From assembly GCA_025928735.1 (NCBI GenBank), contig JAICIW010000019.1, forward strand, positions 1 to 14,893: a stretch of 14,893 nt of DNA, written 5' to 3'. Under the pieces are notes generated by a model. That model was not told the origin of the DNA and made no database searches. It saw only the letters and a list, made by a program, of their open reading frames with translations. The stretch comes from Rhodanobacteraceae bacterium (GTDB lineage: Bacteria; Pseudomonadota; Gammaproteobacteria; Xanthomonadales; Rhodanobacteraceae). Positions 6,302-13,976 of the stretch are shown here, piece after piece (position 1 is the first letter of the stretch; every line of letters begins with the position of its first letter). Made by a program: the position numbers and the translations under genes.

Positions 6302-6817
6302 ATGAAAAGGATTTCGCTGCTTTCCGTCCTGCTTGTTCTCCCCGTCACCGCGCTGGCTGCGAATCCGCAGGTTTCCTCGCAGGACCGCAGTTGGTTCATC
6401 GCCGCGCATCAAAGCAATCTCGCGGAAATCAGTGGCGGCAATCTCGCGGCCGAGAAGGGCCACACCGACGCCGTGCGCAAGGCCGGCCGGATGTTGACCC
6501 AGGATCACGCGGAGCTGGACTCCCAACTTCGTCCGGTCGCGCAGGAACTGGGGGTGAATTTGCCGGCCAAGCCGAACGCGGCACAGCAGCAGCAGGCCAA
6601 GGAACTCAAGAGCCTGTCCGGCACCCGGTTCGACCAGACCTGGACCCACGATCAGGCCGACGGGCACGTCAAGGCGATCGAATTGACCGAGCGTGAAATC
6701 CAGAACGGGTCGGTGGCGCAGGTAAAGCAGCTTGCGCAGTCGACATTGCCCGTGCTGAAAAAACACCTCAATACGCTTCAGCAGCAGACCTCGACCGAAA
6801 CCAGCGGCGTCCACTGA
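6302..6817 (+). CDS. Secreted DUF4142 protein
   Basis: A 171-residue protein with a signal peptide (MKRISLLSVLLVLPVTALAA). The mature part fits the DUF4142 pattern: DRSWFIAAHQSNLAEISGGN, then AVRKAGRMLTQDHAELDSQL, GVNLPAKP, LSGTRFDQTW and a closing TLPVLKKHLNTL. DUF4142 proteins are periplasmic four-helix bundles with a ferritin-like fold; no reaction is established. The ribosome binding site AAGGAGG is excellent but folded into a hairpin. It is the first gene of the apparent respiratory operon, 72 bases before the PQQ dehydrogenase, with no terminator between them. It may be co-expressed with the dehydrogenase for a role in the periplasm, but its position is the only evidence for this. Confidence 0.85.
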   Translation: MKRISLLSVLLVLPVTALAANPQVSSQDRSWFIAAHQSNLAEISGGNLAAEKGHTDAVRKAGRMLTQDHAELDSQLRPVAQELGVNLPAKPNAAQQQQAKELKSLSGTRFDQTWTHDQADGHVKAIELTEREIQNGSVAQVKQLAQSTLPVLKKHLNTLQQQTSTETSGVH

Positions 6818-6871
6818 CGCAAACATCGCTGGCGCGATTCATGCGTTCGGCCGACAGAAACGCCGGCCGCG

Positions 6872-6888
6872 GATGCCAAGGAGGCATC
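6872..6888 (+). promoter_or_regulatory. Shine-Dalgarno hairpin of the PQQ dehydrogenase gene, CsrA/RsmA-like
   Basis: GATGCC (6872-6877) pairs with GGCATC (6883-6888) and AAGGA is the loop, so the site AAGGAGG (6878-6884) is partly in the loop and partly in the stem, one base before ATG 6890. Just upstream CGGCCG at 6848-6853 can pair with CGGCCG at 6864-6869. The layout repeats that of the DUF4142 gene. Post-transcriptional repression by a CsrA-type protein is the inferred role. Confidence 0.45.
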
Positions 6889-6889
6889 G

Positions 6890-8749
6890 ATGAAAACACT
6901 CGTCCTCGCGATGGCCGTTTCCGCTGCCCTGTTCGCGACGGCAAGGGCGCGCGCGCAAACGAATCCAGTCCCGGCCCCCTCTGCCGACAATGCGGCCGCG
7001 CAATCCGCGGCCGGCCAAAGCCTGCTGCAACTCGAGAATAACCCCGCCGACTGGCCCATGCCGGCCAAGAACTACGCGGGCACGCGCTTCAGCGGGTTGA
7101 AACAGATCACCGCCGGCAACGTGAAAAACCTCACGATGGCGTGGACGTTTTCGACCGGCGTACTGCGCGGACACGAGGCGGCGCCGTTGGTGATCGGCGA
7201 CACGATGTACGTGATCACGCCGTGGCCGGACATCGTGTACGCGCTCGATCTTTCGAAGGACGGCGCGATCAAGTGGGTGTTCAAGCCGCATCCTTCGCGC
7301 GCGTCGCAGGGCGTTGCCTGCTGCGACGTCGTGAATCGCGGCGTGGCGTATTCGGACGGCAAGATTTTCTTCAACACACTGGACGACCACACCATCGCCG
7401 TGGACGCCAGCAGCGGCAAGCAGATCTGGGATACCAAGCTCGGCGACATCAATCATGGCGAAACCATGACGATGGCGCCGCTGGTGGTGAAGAACCACGT
7501 GCTGGTGGGCGTCAGCGGCGGCGAACTCGGCGTGCGCGGCTGGCTGAAGTCGCTGGACACCAACACCGGCAAGGTGCAGTGGACGGCGTATTCGACGGGA
7601 CCGGACAAGGACGTGCTGATCGGCAAGGATTTCAATCCGCCGTATCCCGAAGACAAGGGTCCGAACCTTGGTGAAACCAGTTGGCCCAACAAGGCCGCAT
7701 GGATGATCGGCGGTGGGCCGGTGTGGGGCTGGATCACCTACGACCCGAAGCTCGACCTCATCTATTACGGCACCGGGAACCCGGGTCCGTGGAATTCCTA
7801 CCAGCGTCCCGGCCTCAACTTCTGGACCTGCACGCTGTTCGCGCGCGACCCCGACACCGGCATGGCGAAATGGGCGGTGCAGTGGAATCCGCACGACACG
7901 CACGATTACGACGGCGTCAACGAAAGCGTGTTGGCGAACATCGCCATCGATGGCAAGACGCGCGAGGTGCTGATGCATCCCGACCGCAACGGCTTCATGT
8001 ACGTGCAGGATCGCACCACCGGCAAGATCATCTCCGCCAACAAGTTCTTCCCCGGCGCCAACACCATCGAGCGGATCAACCTTGAAACCGGCGCGCCGGT
8101 GGTGAATCCCGCCAAGGTGCCGCAGCTCGACAAGACCGTCACCAATATCTGCCCGGCTTCCACCGGCGGCAAGGACTGGCAACCGAGCGCGTACTCGCCG
8201 CTCACCGGCCTGCTGTACATTCCGCACAACAACGTGTGCCAGGACGAGGAAGTCAGCAAGGTCAGCTACATCGAGGGCACGCCGTACGTTGGCGCCAAGG
8301 TGGCGATGAAAGCCGGACCCGGCGGCTATCGCGGGGCATTCTCGGCCTACGATCCGGTGCACGCGAAAATCGTGTGGTCGGACCACGAGAACTTTCCCGT
8401 GTGGAGCGGCGCGCTGGTCACCGCGGGCGGCGTCGCGTTCTACGGCACCATGGATCGCTGGTTCAAGGCGGTCGATGCGAAAACCGGCAAGCTGTTGTGG
8501 AAGTTCCGGGTGGGTTCGGGCATCAACGGCCAGCCGATCGCGTATCGCGGGCCGGATGGCCGCGAATACATTGCGGTGCTCGCGGGCGTGGGTGGATGGT
8601 CGGGCGCGGTGGTGGCCGGCGATCTCGACCCGCGCAATCCCTATGGCGCGCTCGGTTTCGTAGGCGTCACCCAGGATCTGCCCGATTACACCGCGAAAGG
8701 GGGCACGCTGTACGTGTTCGCATTGCCGAAGGCGGGAGGCTCGCCGTGA
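6890..8749 (+). CDS. xoxF: XoxF-like PQQ-dependent alcohol dehydrogenase, predicted lanthanide-dependent
   Basis: A 619-residue periplasmic quinoprotein of the methanol/ethanol dehydrogenase family; it oxidises a primary alcohol to aldehyde (or further) and gives electrons to a cytochrome c. A signal peptide (about 1-22, ending ARAQ) precedes an eight-bladed propeller. Active-site features are all present: adjacent cysteines C144-C145 in GVACCDVVNRG, metal ligand E212 in SGGELGVRGW, W279 that stacks on PQQ in PVWGWITYDP, metal ligand N297 in YGTGNPGPWN, and catalytic D339 in HDTHDYDGVN. D341, two residues after the catalytic Asp, is Ala in calcium-type MxaF and Asp in lanthanide-type XoxF and PedH, which predicts lanthanide use. 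GHEAAPLVIGDTMYVITPWP also fits XoxF. The substrate may be methanol, ethanol or another alcohol. Its stop overlaps the next start (TGATG), and a cytochrome c and oxidase follow. No PQQ synthesis genes are in the window. Confidence 0.88.
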   Translation: MKTLVLAMAVSAALFATARARAQTNPVPAPSADNAAAQSAAGQSLLQLENNPADWPMPAKNYAGTRFSGLKQITAGNVKNLTMAWTFSTGVLRGHEAAPLVIGDTMYVITPWPDIVYALDLSKDGAIKWVFKPHPSRASQGVACCDVVNRGVAYSDGKIFFNTLDDHTIAVDASSGKQIWDTKLGDINHGETMTMAPLVVKNHVLVGVSGGELGVRGWLKSLDTNTGKVQWTAYSTGPDKDVLIGKDFNPPYPEDKGPNLGETSWPNKAAWMIGGGPVWGWITYDPKLDLIYYGTGNPGPWNSYQRPGLNFWTCTLFARDPDTGMAKWAVQWNPHDTHDYDGVNESVLANIAIDGKTREVLMHPDRNGFMYVQDRTTGKIISANKFFPGANTIERINLETGAPVVNPAKVPQLDKTVTNICPASTGGKDWQPSAYSPLTGLLYIPHNNVCQDEEVSKVSYIEGTPYVGAKVAMKAGPGGYRGAFSAYDPVHAKIVWSDHENFPVWSGALVTAGGVAFYGTMDRWFKAVDAKTGKLLWKFRVGSGINGQPIAYRGPDGREYIAVLAGVGGWSGAVVAGDLDPRNPYGALGFVGVTQDLPDYTAKGGTLYVFALPKAGGSP

Positions 8750-9723
8750 TGGGCGCGATGCTCCGAATCATGTTCAAGGCGTCACGCGTTTTGCTCCTGC
8801 CCCTTCGAGGCGGAGACCGGAAGGGGGCTTTCAGAAGCGTTTACTCGGCATGTTTGGCCGCGTTGCTGGTACCCGCCACCGCCTTTGCGCAAACCCACAC
8901 CCAATACCCCGGCGCGGCTCCCGCGTCATCGGACAAGCCGCTGCGGGTGTGCGCCGATCCCAACGACCTGCCATTTTCCAATCGCGCGGGGCAGGGTTTC
9001 GAAAACAAGCTGGCCGCGATGCTGGCGCAATCGACGGGTCAGACCGTCAGCTATACCTGGGCCGCCCAGCAGAAGCAATTCCTGCGCGACACGCTCGATG
9101 CCGGCAAGTGCGACGTGGTGATGGGCTTGCCGACCGACGATCATGAACGCGGCGTACTCACCACCGATCCGTACTACCGTTCCGCTTATGCGCTGGTCTA
9201 TCGCGCCGACACGCCGTACCAGCTGAATTCGCTGGATGATCCGCGCCTGCGCAAGCTGGAAATCGGCGTGCATGCAACTGGCGACGACTGGGTGGACTTG
9301 CCCGGCGGCGCCACGCTCGCACACCGGGGCATCGTCAAGAATGTTCACATCTACAAGCTGTTTTCGGATTTCAGCAAGCCCAGTCCGTCCTCGGACCTGA
9401 TCGATGCCGTCGCCAACGGCGACGTGGACGTGGCGATCGCGTGGGGACCGATGGCCGGCTATTTCGCCACGCGCGAACCGGTCAGGCTGAAAGTGGTGCC
9501 GCTGACCGCGACCGACACCGTCCTGCCGTTCCAGTTTTCGATTTCGATGGCGGTGCGTCACGGCGACACCGCGCTTCGCGACAAGTTGAATGCGTTCCTG
9601 CAAACGCATCGCGCCGCGATCCGCGATCTGCTGACGCAATACGGCGTGCCGCAACTCCGTATCACGAATCCGGCGGCGTCCGGATTGCAGGCAAGGCTTG
9701 CGCGCAAGGCCGCGTCGGACTGA
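8749..9723 (+). CDS. xoxJ: XoxJ/MxaJ-type periplasmic binding protein associated with the quinoprotein dehydrogenase
   Basis: A 324-residue protein of the family of solute-binding proteins found beside quinoprotein dehydrogenases (TIGR03871-like; MxaJ/XoxJ). Strong signatures are RVCADPNDLPFSNRAGQGFE, KCDVVMGLPTDDHERGVLTT, PYYRSAYALVYR and NGDVDVAIAWGP. In methylotrophs this protein is thought to help activate or assemble the dehydrogenase; it is not a transporter here, as no permease is encoded nearby. ATG 8749 overlaps the stop of the dehydrogenase gene (TGATG). The N-terminus is odd: the hydrophobic signal core (ACLAALLVPATAFA) begins only at about residue 33, after an arginine-rich stretch encoded over a palindrome (8799-8828). 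Other in-frame starts, ATG 8758 and 8770, do not remove that stretch. Function as partner of the dehydrogenase is inferred from family and position. Confidence 0.85.
   Translation: MGAMLRIMFKASRVLLLPLRGGDRKGAFRSVYSACLAALLVPATAFAQTHTQYPGAAPASSDKPLRVCADPNDLPFSNRAGQGFENKLAAMLAQSTGQTVSYTWAAQQKQFLRDTLDAGKCDVVMGLPTDDHERGVLTTDPYYRSAYALVYRADTPYQLNSLDDPRLRKLEIGVHATGDDWVDLPGGATLAHRGIVKNVHIYKLFSDFSKPSPSSDLIDAVANGDVDVAIAWGPMAGYFATREPVRLKVVPLTATDTVLPFQFSISMAVRHGDTALRDKLNAFLQTHRAAIRDLLTQYGVPQLRITNPAASGLQARLARKAASD
8799..8828 (+). repeat. Short palindrome within the 5' end of xoxJ
   Basis: GCCCCTTC (8799-8806) pairs with GAAGGGGGC (8820-8828, one extra G) around a 13-base loop. It encodes part of an unusual extension (RVLLLPLRGGDRKGAF) ahead of the signal-peptide core. 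It may be the footprint of a small repeat insertion or a structure that limits translation within the operon. Confidence 0.35.
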
Positions 9724-9754
9724 GCCGCCGCGCGATGTAGCCAAGGAGGGCATG

Positions 9755-10381
9755 ATGAAATCGTTCTGGCTGGTCATCCCGTTGGCGTCCTCGCTTGCGG
9801 TGACCGCAATGGGTTTTGCGCAGATGACGACGCCGCAGGTGCAGGGTTCGCCGGCGGAGCAGCTGCAGCACACGCCGGTTTCCGACCTGCACATCGGCGT
9901 GCCCGCGCAAATGAAAAATCCGTACGCAGGCGATCGCAATGCATGGATGCAGGGCAAGAAGCTGTTCACGGCCATGAATTGCGCGGGCTGCCACGCGCCC
10001 GGCGGCGGCGGCGGGATGGGGCCCGCGTTGTCGGACGACCAATGGATCTACGGCGGCAGCCCCGGCGACATCTACCTGAGCATCCTGCACGGCCGTCCCA
10101 ACGGCATGCCGCAGTGGGGCACCGCGTTGCCGCCCAAGGCGATCTGGGAACTGGTCACCTACGTGGAAACGTTGTCGCAGCCCAATCCGGAATTCGAACC
10201 GAACACGCGGCTCGGCATGCACCCGATGCCCGGCAACACACCGCATCCCGCTTCCGAACCGGTCCCGCCGCGCCTGCCCGTGCATGCCAAGCCGGTCCCC
10301 AAGCCGCCGTACCCTGCGCCGGCAATCAGCCCAAGCGTGAAGACTCCCGCGGCGCCGGCTTCGACCACCGGCGGCCACTGA
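9755..10381 (+). CDS. Secreted mono-heme cytochrome c, likely electron acceptor of the dehydrogenase (XoxG-like role)
   Basis: A 208-residue class I cytochrome c. A signal peptide (about 1-22, ending AMGFA) is followed by a heme site NCAGCH (C76, C79, H80) and a probable axial methionine M118 in NGMPQWG. The C-terminal third, from about residue 156, is rich in proline and alanine (PVPPRLPVHAKPVPKPPYPA) and looks like a flexible tail. I chose ATG 9755 because AAGGAGG ends five bases before it; ATG 9752, one codon earlier, is too close. The gene lies 31 bases after xoxJ and its TGA shares a base with the start of the oxidase subunit II gene. The position between dehydrogenase and oxidase suggests it carries electrons from the PQQ enzyme to the oxidase. 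Whether it belongs to the cytochrome cL/XoxG family proper is uncertain. Confidence 0.88.
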   Translation: MKSFWLVIPLASSLAVTAMGFAQMTTPQVQGSPAEQLQHTPVSDLHIGVPAQMKNPYAGDRNAWMQGKKLFTAMNCAGCHAPGGGGGMGPALSDDQWIYGGSPGDIYLSILHGRPNGMPQWGTALPPKAIWELVTYVETLSQPNPEFEPNTRLGMHPMPGNTPHPASEPVPPRLPVHAKPVPKPPYPAPAISPSVKTPAAPASTTGGH

Positions 10382-11394
10382 TGCGCCGTCCCTTCGCCAT
10401 CGCATTGCTGATCGCGCCGGTGCTCGCGCACGCGGGGCCCATGACCTACATGGTCTCGCACGGCGCAGCGGCGAATCCCATCACCAAGCTCGGCTGGGGA
10501 TTGCTCGGCCTGTCAATCTTCGTCGCGACGTTCATCGCGTTCGCGGTGCTGATCGGAATCTGGTGGAAGCGTGGCGACGGCGGCTACGACAACCGTGGCT
10601 GGCCGGTGTTGTCGCACGGTCGCAACGGGCTGCCGTGGCTGACGATCGGCGTGCCGATCTCGATCGTGCTGTTGCTGCTGTCGGCGATCTGGACGTTCTA
10701 TGTGCTGGGCGTGGCCGCGGCGGCGCCGGGGCATCCGAAGATCACCCTGCAGGTGACGGGCCACCAGTGGTGGTGGGAGGTGCGCTACTCGTATGCCGGC
10801 GCACCGCAGCGGACATTCGAGACCGCCAACGAAATCCACATTCCGGTCGGTGTGCCGGTGGAAGTGCATCTCACCAGCGCCGACGTGATCCATTCGTTCT
10901 GGGTGCCGCAGCTCGCCGGCAAGACCGACACCATCCCGGGCCAGATGAATCATGCGTGGCTGGAAGCCGACAAAGCTGGCGTGTATCGCGGACAGTGCAC
11001 CGAGTTCTGCGGCCTGCAGCACGCGCACATGGCGTTGTACGTGGTCGCGCAACCGCAAAAGGCATTCGACGCGTGGTGGGTACACCAGTTGCAGCCGGCC
11101 ACGGCATCGCCATCGGGCCTCGCGGGCGAGGGCGAAACCACGTTCAACGCGCGCTGCGCGATTTGCCACAGCGTGCGCGGCAAGCCCGGAAGCATGGGCG
11201 TGCTGGGCCCCGATCTCACGCACCTGATGACCCGCGGCACCATCGCAGCCGGCACGTTGCGCAACACCCCGGGCAACCTCGCCGCGTGGGTCAGCGATGC
11301 GCCCGCGCAGAAGCCGGGCGTGGACATGCCCGCCGAAAACCTGACCGGCCCGCAGTTGCAAGCGCTGCTGGCCTACCTGCAGACGTTGAAGTGA
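10381..11394 (+). CDS. ctaC: caa3-type cytochrome c oxidase subunit II with fused cytochrome c domain
   Basis: A 337-residue subunit II that takes electrons from cytochrome c. After a signal peptide (about 1-18) come two membrane helices (about 38-61 and 86-110), then the periplasmic CuA domain. All CuA ligands are present: H171 in IHSFWVP and C206, E208, C210, H214, M217 in GQCTEFCGLQHAHM. HQWWWEVRY (128-136) is the aromatic patch used for electron entry. A C-terminal cytochrome c domain has RCAICH (C259, C262, H263) and probable axial M316 in GVDMPAEN; this fusion defines caa3-type enzymes. The start codon overlaps the stop of the cytochrome c gene by one base and ctaD follows after 21 bases. 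The complex thus has its own heme c in addition to the soluble cytochrome encoded just upstream. Confidence 0.95.
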   Translation: MRRPFAIALLIAPVLAHAGPMTYMVSHGAAANPITKLGWGLLGLSIFVATFIAFAVLIGIWWKRGDGGYDNRGWPVLSHGRNGLPWLTIGVPISIVLLLLSAIWTFYVLGVAAAAPGHPKITLQVTGHQWWWEVRYSYAGAPQRTFETANEIHIPVGVPVEVHLTSADVIHSFWVPQLAGKTDTIPGQMNHAWLEADKAGVYRGQCTEFCGLQHAHMALYVVAQPQKAFDAWWVHQLQPATASPSGLAGEGETTFNARCAICHSVRGKPGSMGVLGPDLTHLMTRGTIAAGTLRNTPGNLAAWVSDAPAQKPGVDMPAENLTGPQLQALLAYLQTLK

Positions 11395-11415
11395 TCGACC
11401 GGCAAGGACGCCACC

Positions 11416-13356
11416 ATGGCAGCGAACCCAACCTTCAAGACACCGGTGATTGCGCAGCCCACCGGGGAACTCCGCGGAAAGATGGAGGGTATGTGGTCGG
11501 ACCCGCCGGGCCTCTATGGTTGGCTGGGAACCACGGACCACAAGAAGATCGGCAAGCGTTATCTCGTCACCGCGTTCGTGTTCCTGATGGTCGGTGGCAT
11601 CGAGGCGCTGGGCATGCGCCTGCAACTCGCGCAACCGAACGAGCATCTGCTGTCGCCGGGACTGTACAACCAGTTCTTCAGCATGCACGGCTTCACGATG
11701 ATTTTTCTCTATTCCTTGCCGATCCTTTCCGGCTTCAGCAATTATTTGTGGCCGCTGATCCTCGGCACGCGCGACATGGCGTTTCCGCGCCTGAACGCAT
11801 TCACCTACTGGGTATTCGTGCTGGCCGGCATTTTCCTCTACATCGGTTTCTGGGGCGGCAAGGGCACCGACGTCGGGTGGTTCAACTACGTGCCGTTGGC
11901 CGAGCGGCAGTACAACCCGGACTGGAATGTGGACGTTTATTCGCTGGGAATGATCTTCCTCGGCGTCTCCACCACCGCAGGCGCGGTGAATTTCATCGCC
12001 ACCATGTTCCGGACGCGCGCGCCCGGCATGTCGATCAGCCGTGTGCCGATCATGATCTGGGGCACTCTGGTGGCGAACATCGGCATCCTGTTCGCGGTGC
12101 CTGCGGTGAGCCTGGATTTTCTGATGCTGTGGCTGGATCGCCGCTTCGGCACGCAGTTCTTCAACCCCGCGACAGGCGGACGTCCCTTGCTGTGGCAACA
12201 CCTGTTCTGGATTTTCGGGCACCCGTGGGTATACGCGATCGTGTTGCCGGCGATGAGCATTGTTTCGCAGGGGCTGCCCGTGTATTGCCGCCGGCCGCTG
12301 GTCGCGCATTCGGCGGTGGTGCTGGCGACGATCCTCACGATGGTGCTGGGCTTCGGCGTGTGGGTGCACCACATGTTTTCGACGGGCTTGCCGGTGATCG
12401 CGATGGGGTTCTTCGCCGCGGCGAGTTTCGTGATCGTGATTCCTTCCGCGGTGTCGGTGTTCGCGTGGGTCGCGACGATCTGGACCGGGCGGCCGGTATT
12501 CACCACCGCGTTCAAGTTCTTTGCAGCCGAAATCGTGCTGTTCGTGATCGGCGGCGTGTCGGGTTTCATGACCGCCGCGGTGCCGCTGGACTGGCAGCTC
12601 ACCGACACCTATTTCGTGGTGGCGCACATCCATTACGTGCTGATTGGCATCAACGTGTTCCCGGTGGTGGGTGGCATCTATCACTGGTTCCCGAAGATGA
12701 CTGGCCGGATGATGAGCGAGCGGCTGGGCTGGTGGAATTTCTGGCTGATGTTCATTGGCTTCAACCTCGGTTTCTTCCCGATGCACATCTCCGGCCTCGA
12801 AGGCATGCCGCGCCGTATCTACACCTACCCCGCGAACATGGGCTGGGGCGACTTGAACCTCGTCACCACGATCGGCGCGTTCGTGTTCGCGCTGGGCGTG
12901 CTGCTGTTCGTGATCAATGTCATCCGCAGCCGCTTTGTCGGCGAAAAGGCGCCGGCCAATCCGTGGGATGCGCCGACGCTTGAATGGGCCACCGAATCGC
13001 CGCCGCCCAGCTACAACTTCGCGGTGATTCCGCGGGTCGCCACGTTGCATCCGTTGTGGGAAGAGCGCCTCGACGGGAGCCGGCAAAGCTTGCTGGACGA
13101 AGGCGCGGTGCTCGATGACGAGCACGAGATCCCCGCCACCACGGCGCTGGATGCCGAGCCCGACGCGATCATGAAGATGCCGCACACGACGCTGGCGCCG
13201 GTTTCGCTGGCGCTGCTTATCGCGGGCACGTTCGTCGGCTTGCTGATGTCGATGTGGTGGGTGGCGGCGGCTTGCCTGCTGGCGATGATCCCGGCGCTGT
13301 TGTGGTGGTTCTGGCCGAGGCCGGAAATGGGTTGGGCCGAGAGGGCGCGTCCATGA
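11416..13356 (+). CDS. ctaD: Cytochrome c oxidase subunit I, lacking the usual D-channel Glu and K-channel Lys
   Basis: A 646-residue heme-copper oxidase catalytic subunit that reduces oxygen to water in the inner membrane. Twelve membrane helices are followed by a C-terminal extension with two more (about 595-637). Ligands are in place: H91 in FSMHGFTMIF and H406 (low-spin heme), H404 in VAHIHYVLIG (high-spin heme), and CuB H269, H318, H319, with the cross-linked Tyr at Y273 in FGHPWVYA. The entrance D120 and N127 of the D channel (RDMAFPRLN) are conserved. However the position of the channel-gating Glu (HPEVY in A1 enzymes) is W271, and the K-channel Lys (PTGIK) is S347 in IPSAVSVFAW. There is no YS dyad as in A2 enzymes. 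I believe HPWVY occurs in a known alternative caa3 group, but that is memory. Proton pumping is therefore uncertain. A weak ribosome binding site (CAAGGAC) precedes the ATG, and its stop overlaps ctaE (ATGA). Confidence 0.95.
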   Translation: MAANPTFKTPVIAQPTGELRGKMEGMWSDPPGLYGWLGTTDHKKIGKRYLVTAFVFLMVGGIEALGMRLQLAQPNEHLLSPGLYNQFFSMHGFTMIFLYSLPILSGFSNYLWPLILGTRDMAFPRLNAFTYWVFVLAGIFLYIGFWGGKGTDVGWFNYVPLAERQYNPDWNVDVYSLGMIFLGVSTTAGAVNFIATMFRTRAPGMSISRVPIMIWGTLVANIGILFAVPAVSLDFLMLWLDRRFGTQFFNPATGGRPLLWQHLFWIFGHPWVYAIVLPAMSIVSQGLPVYCRRPLVAHSAVVLATILTMVLGFGVWVHHMFSTGLPVIAMGFFAAASFVIVIPSAVSVFAWVATIWTGRPVFTTAFKFFAAEIVLFVIGGVSGFMTAAVPLDWQLTDTYFVVAHIHYVLIGINVFPVVGGIYHWFPKMTGRMMSERLGWWNFWLMFIGFNLGFFPMHISGLEGMPRRIYTYPANMGWGDLNLVTTIGAFVFALGVLLFVINVIRSRFVGEKAPANPWDAPTLEWATESPPPSYNFAVIPRVATLHPLWEERLDGSRQSLLDEGAVLDDEHEIPATTALDAEPDAIMKMPHTTLAPVSLALLIAGTFVGLLMSMWWVAAACLLAMIPALLWWFWPRPEMGWAERARP

Positions 13357-13976
13357 CCGCGTACGACGAACGCACGCTGCCGCGCCCGCTGCCGATCGGG
13401 CCTGCGGGCTATCGCACGCCCGGGTGGTGGGGCGTGCTGGCGTTGATCGGCACCGAAGCCGCGGTGTTCGCGTACCTGATCTTCAGCTATTTCTATCTGC
13501 AGTCGCAGACCTCCCAGCCCTGGCCGCCCAGCGGACTGCCGCCGCTGCGCTGGTCCGCGCCGAGTACCGCGATCCTGCTGGTCAGCGCGGCCACCATGTG
13601 GTGGGCCGAGCGGGGCATGCGCTTGGGCAAGCTGATCCGGTTGTATTCCGGGTTGATCCTGACGCTGCTGCTGGGCGTCGCCTACATCGTGCTGCAGTGC
13701 TTCGATTGGCGTGGCGAGCCGTTCCTCGCCAACAGCGGCGCGTACGGTTCGCTGTTCTATGCGATCACCGCGTTCCACGTGCTGCATACCGCAGCGGGCG
13801 TGCTGATCGTGGCGGCGATCGCCGGCTGGTGCGCGCTGGGCTACATCACGCCGCGGCGCAATTCCGCGGTCACGGTGGTCGCGCTGTACTGGTATTTCGT
13901 GGTGGCGGCGTGGATCGCGGTGTTCGTCACGCTATACCTGCTGCCGTGGATCACGCCGCACGGAGGCCCGCCATGA
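13353..13976 (+). CDS. ctaE: Cytochrome c oxidase subunit III
   Basis: A 207-residue membrane protein with about five helices, shorter than the seven-helix form and typical of caa3/bo3-type subunit III. Family features are GTEAAVFAYLIFSYFYL in the first helix, with the conserved buried Glu, and AFHVLHTAAGVLI, matching the FHGLHV motif of the family, then a final helix ending VALYWYFVVAAWIAVFVTLY. Subunit III stabilises subunit I and supports its proton uptake. ATG 13353 overlaps the ctaD stop by four bases (ATGA), and its own stop overlaps the next gene in the same way, so three genes in a row are translationally coupled. Confidence 0.93.
   Translation: MTAYDERTLPRPLPIGPAGYRTPGWWGVLALIGTEAAVFAYLIFSYFYLQSQTSQPWPPSGLPPLRWSAPSTAILLVSAATMWWAERGMRLGKLIRLYSGLILTLLLGVAYIVLQCFDWRGEPFLANSGAYGSLFYAITAFHVLHTAAGVLIVAAIAGWCALGYITPRRNSAVTVVALYWYFVVAAWIAVFVTLYLLPWITPHGGPP

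Noticed and set aside
10513..13185. Long open frame on the - strand opposite the oxidase genes
   Set aside because: Same artefact; the + strand encodes clear CuA and heme-copper oxidase subunits, and the antisense product has no domain or plausible start context.
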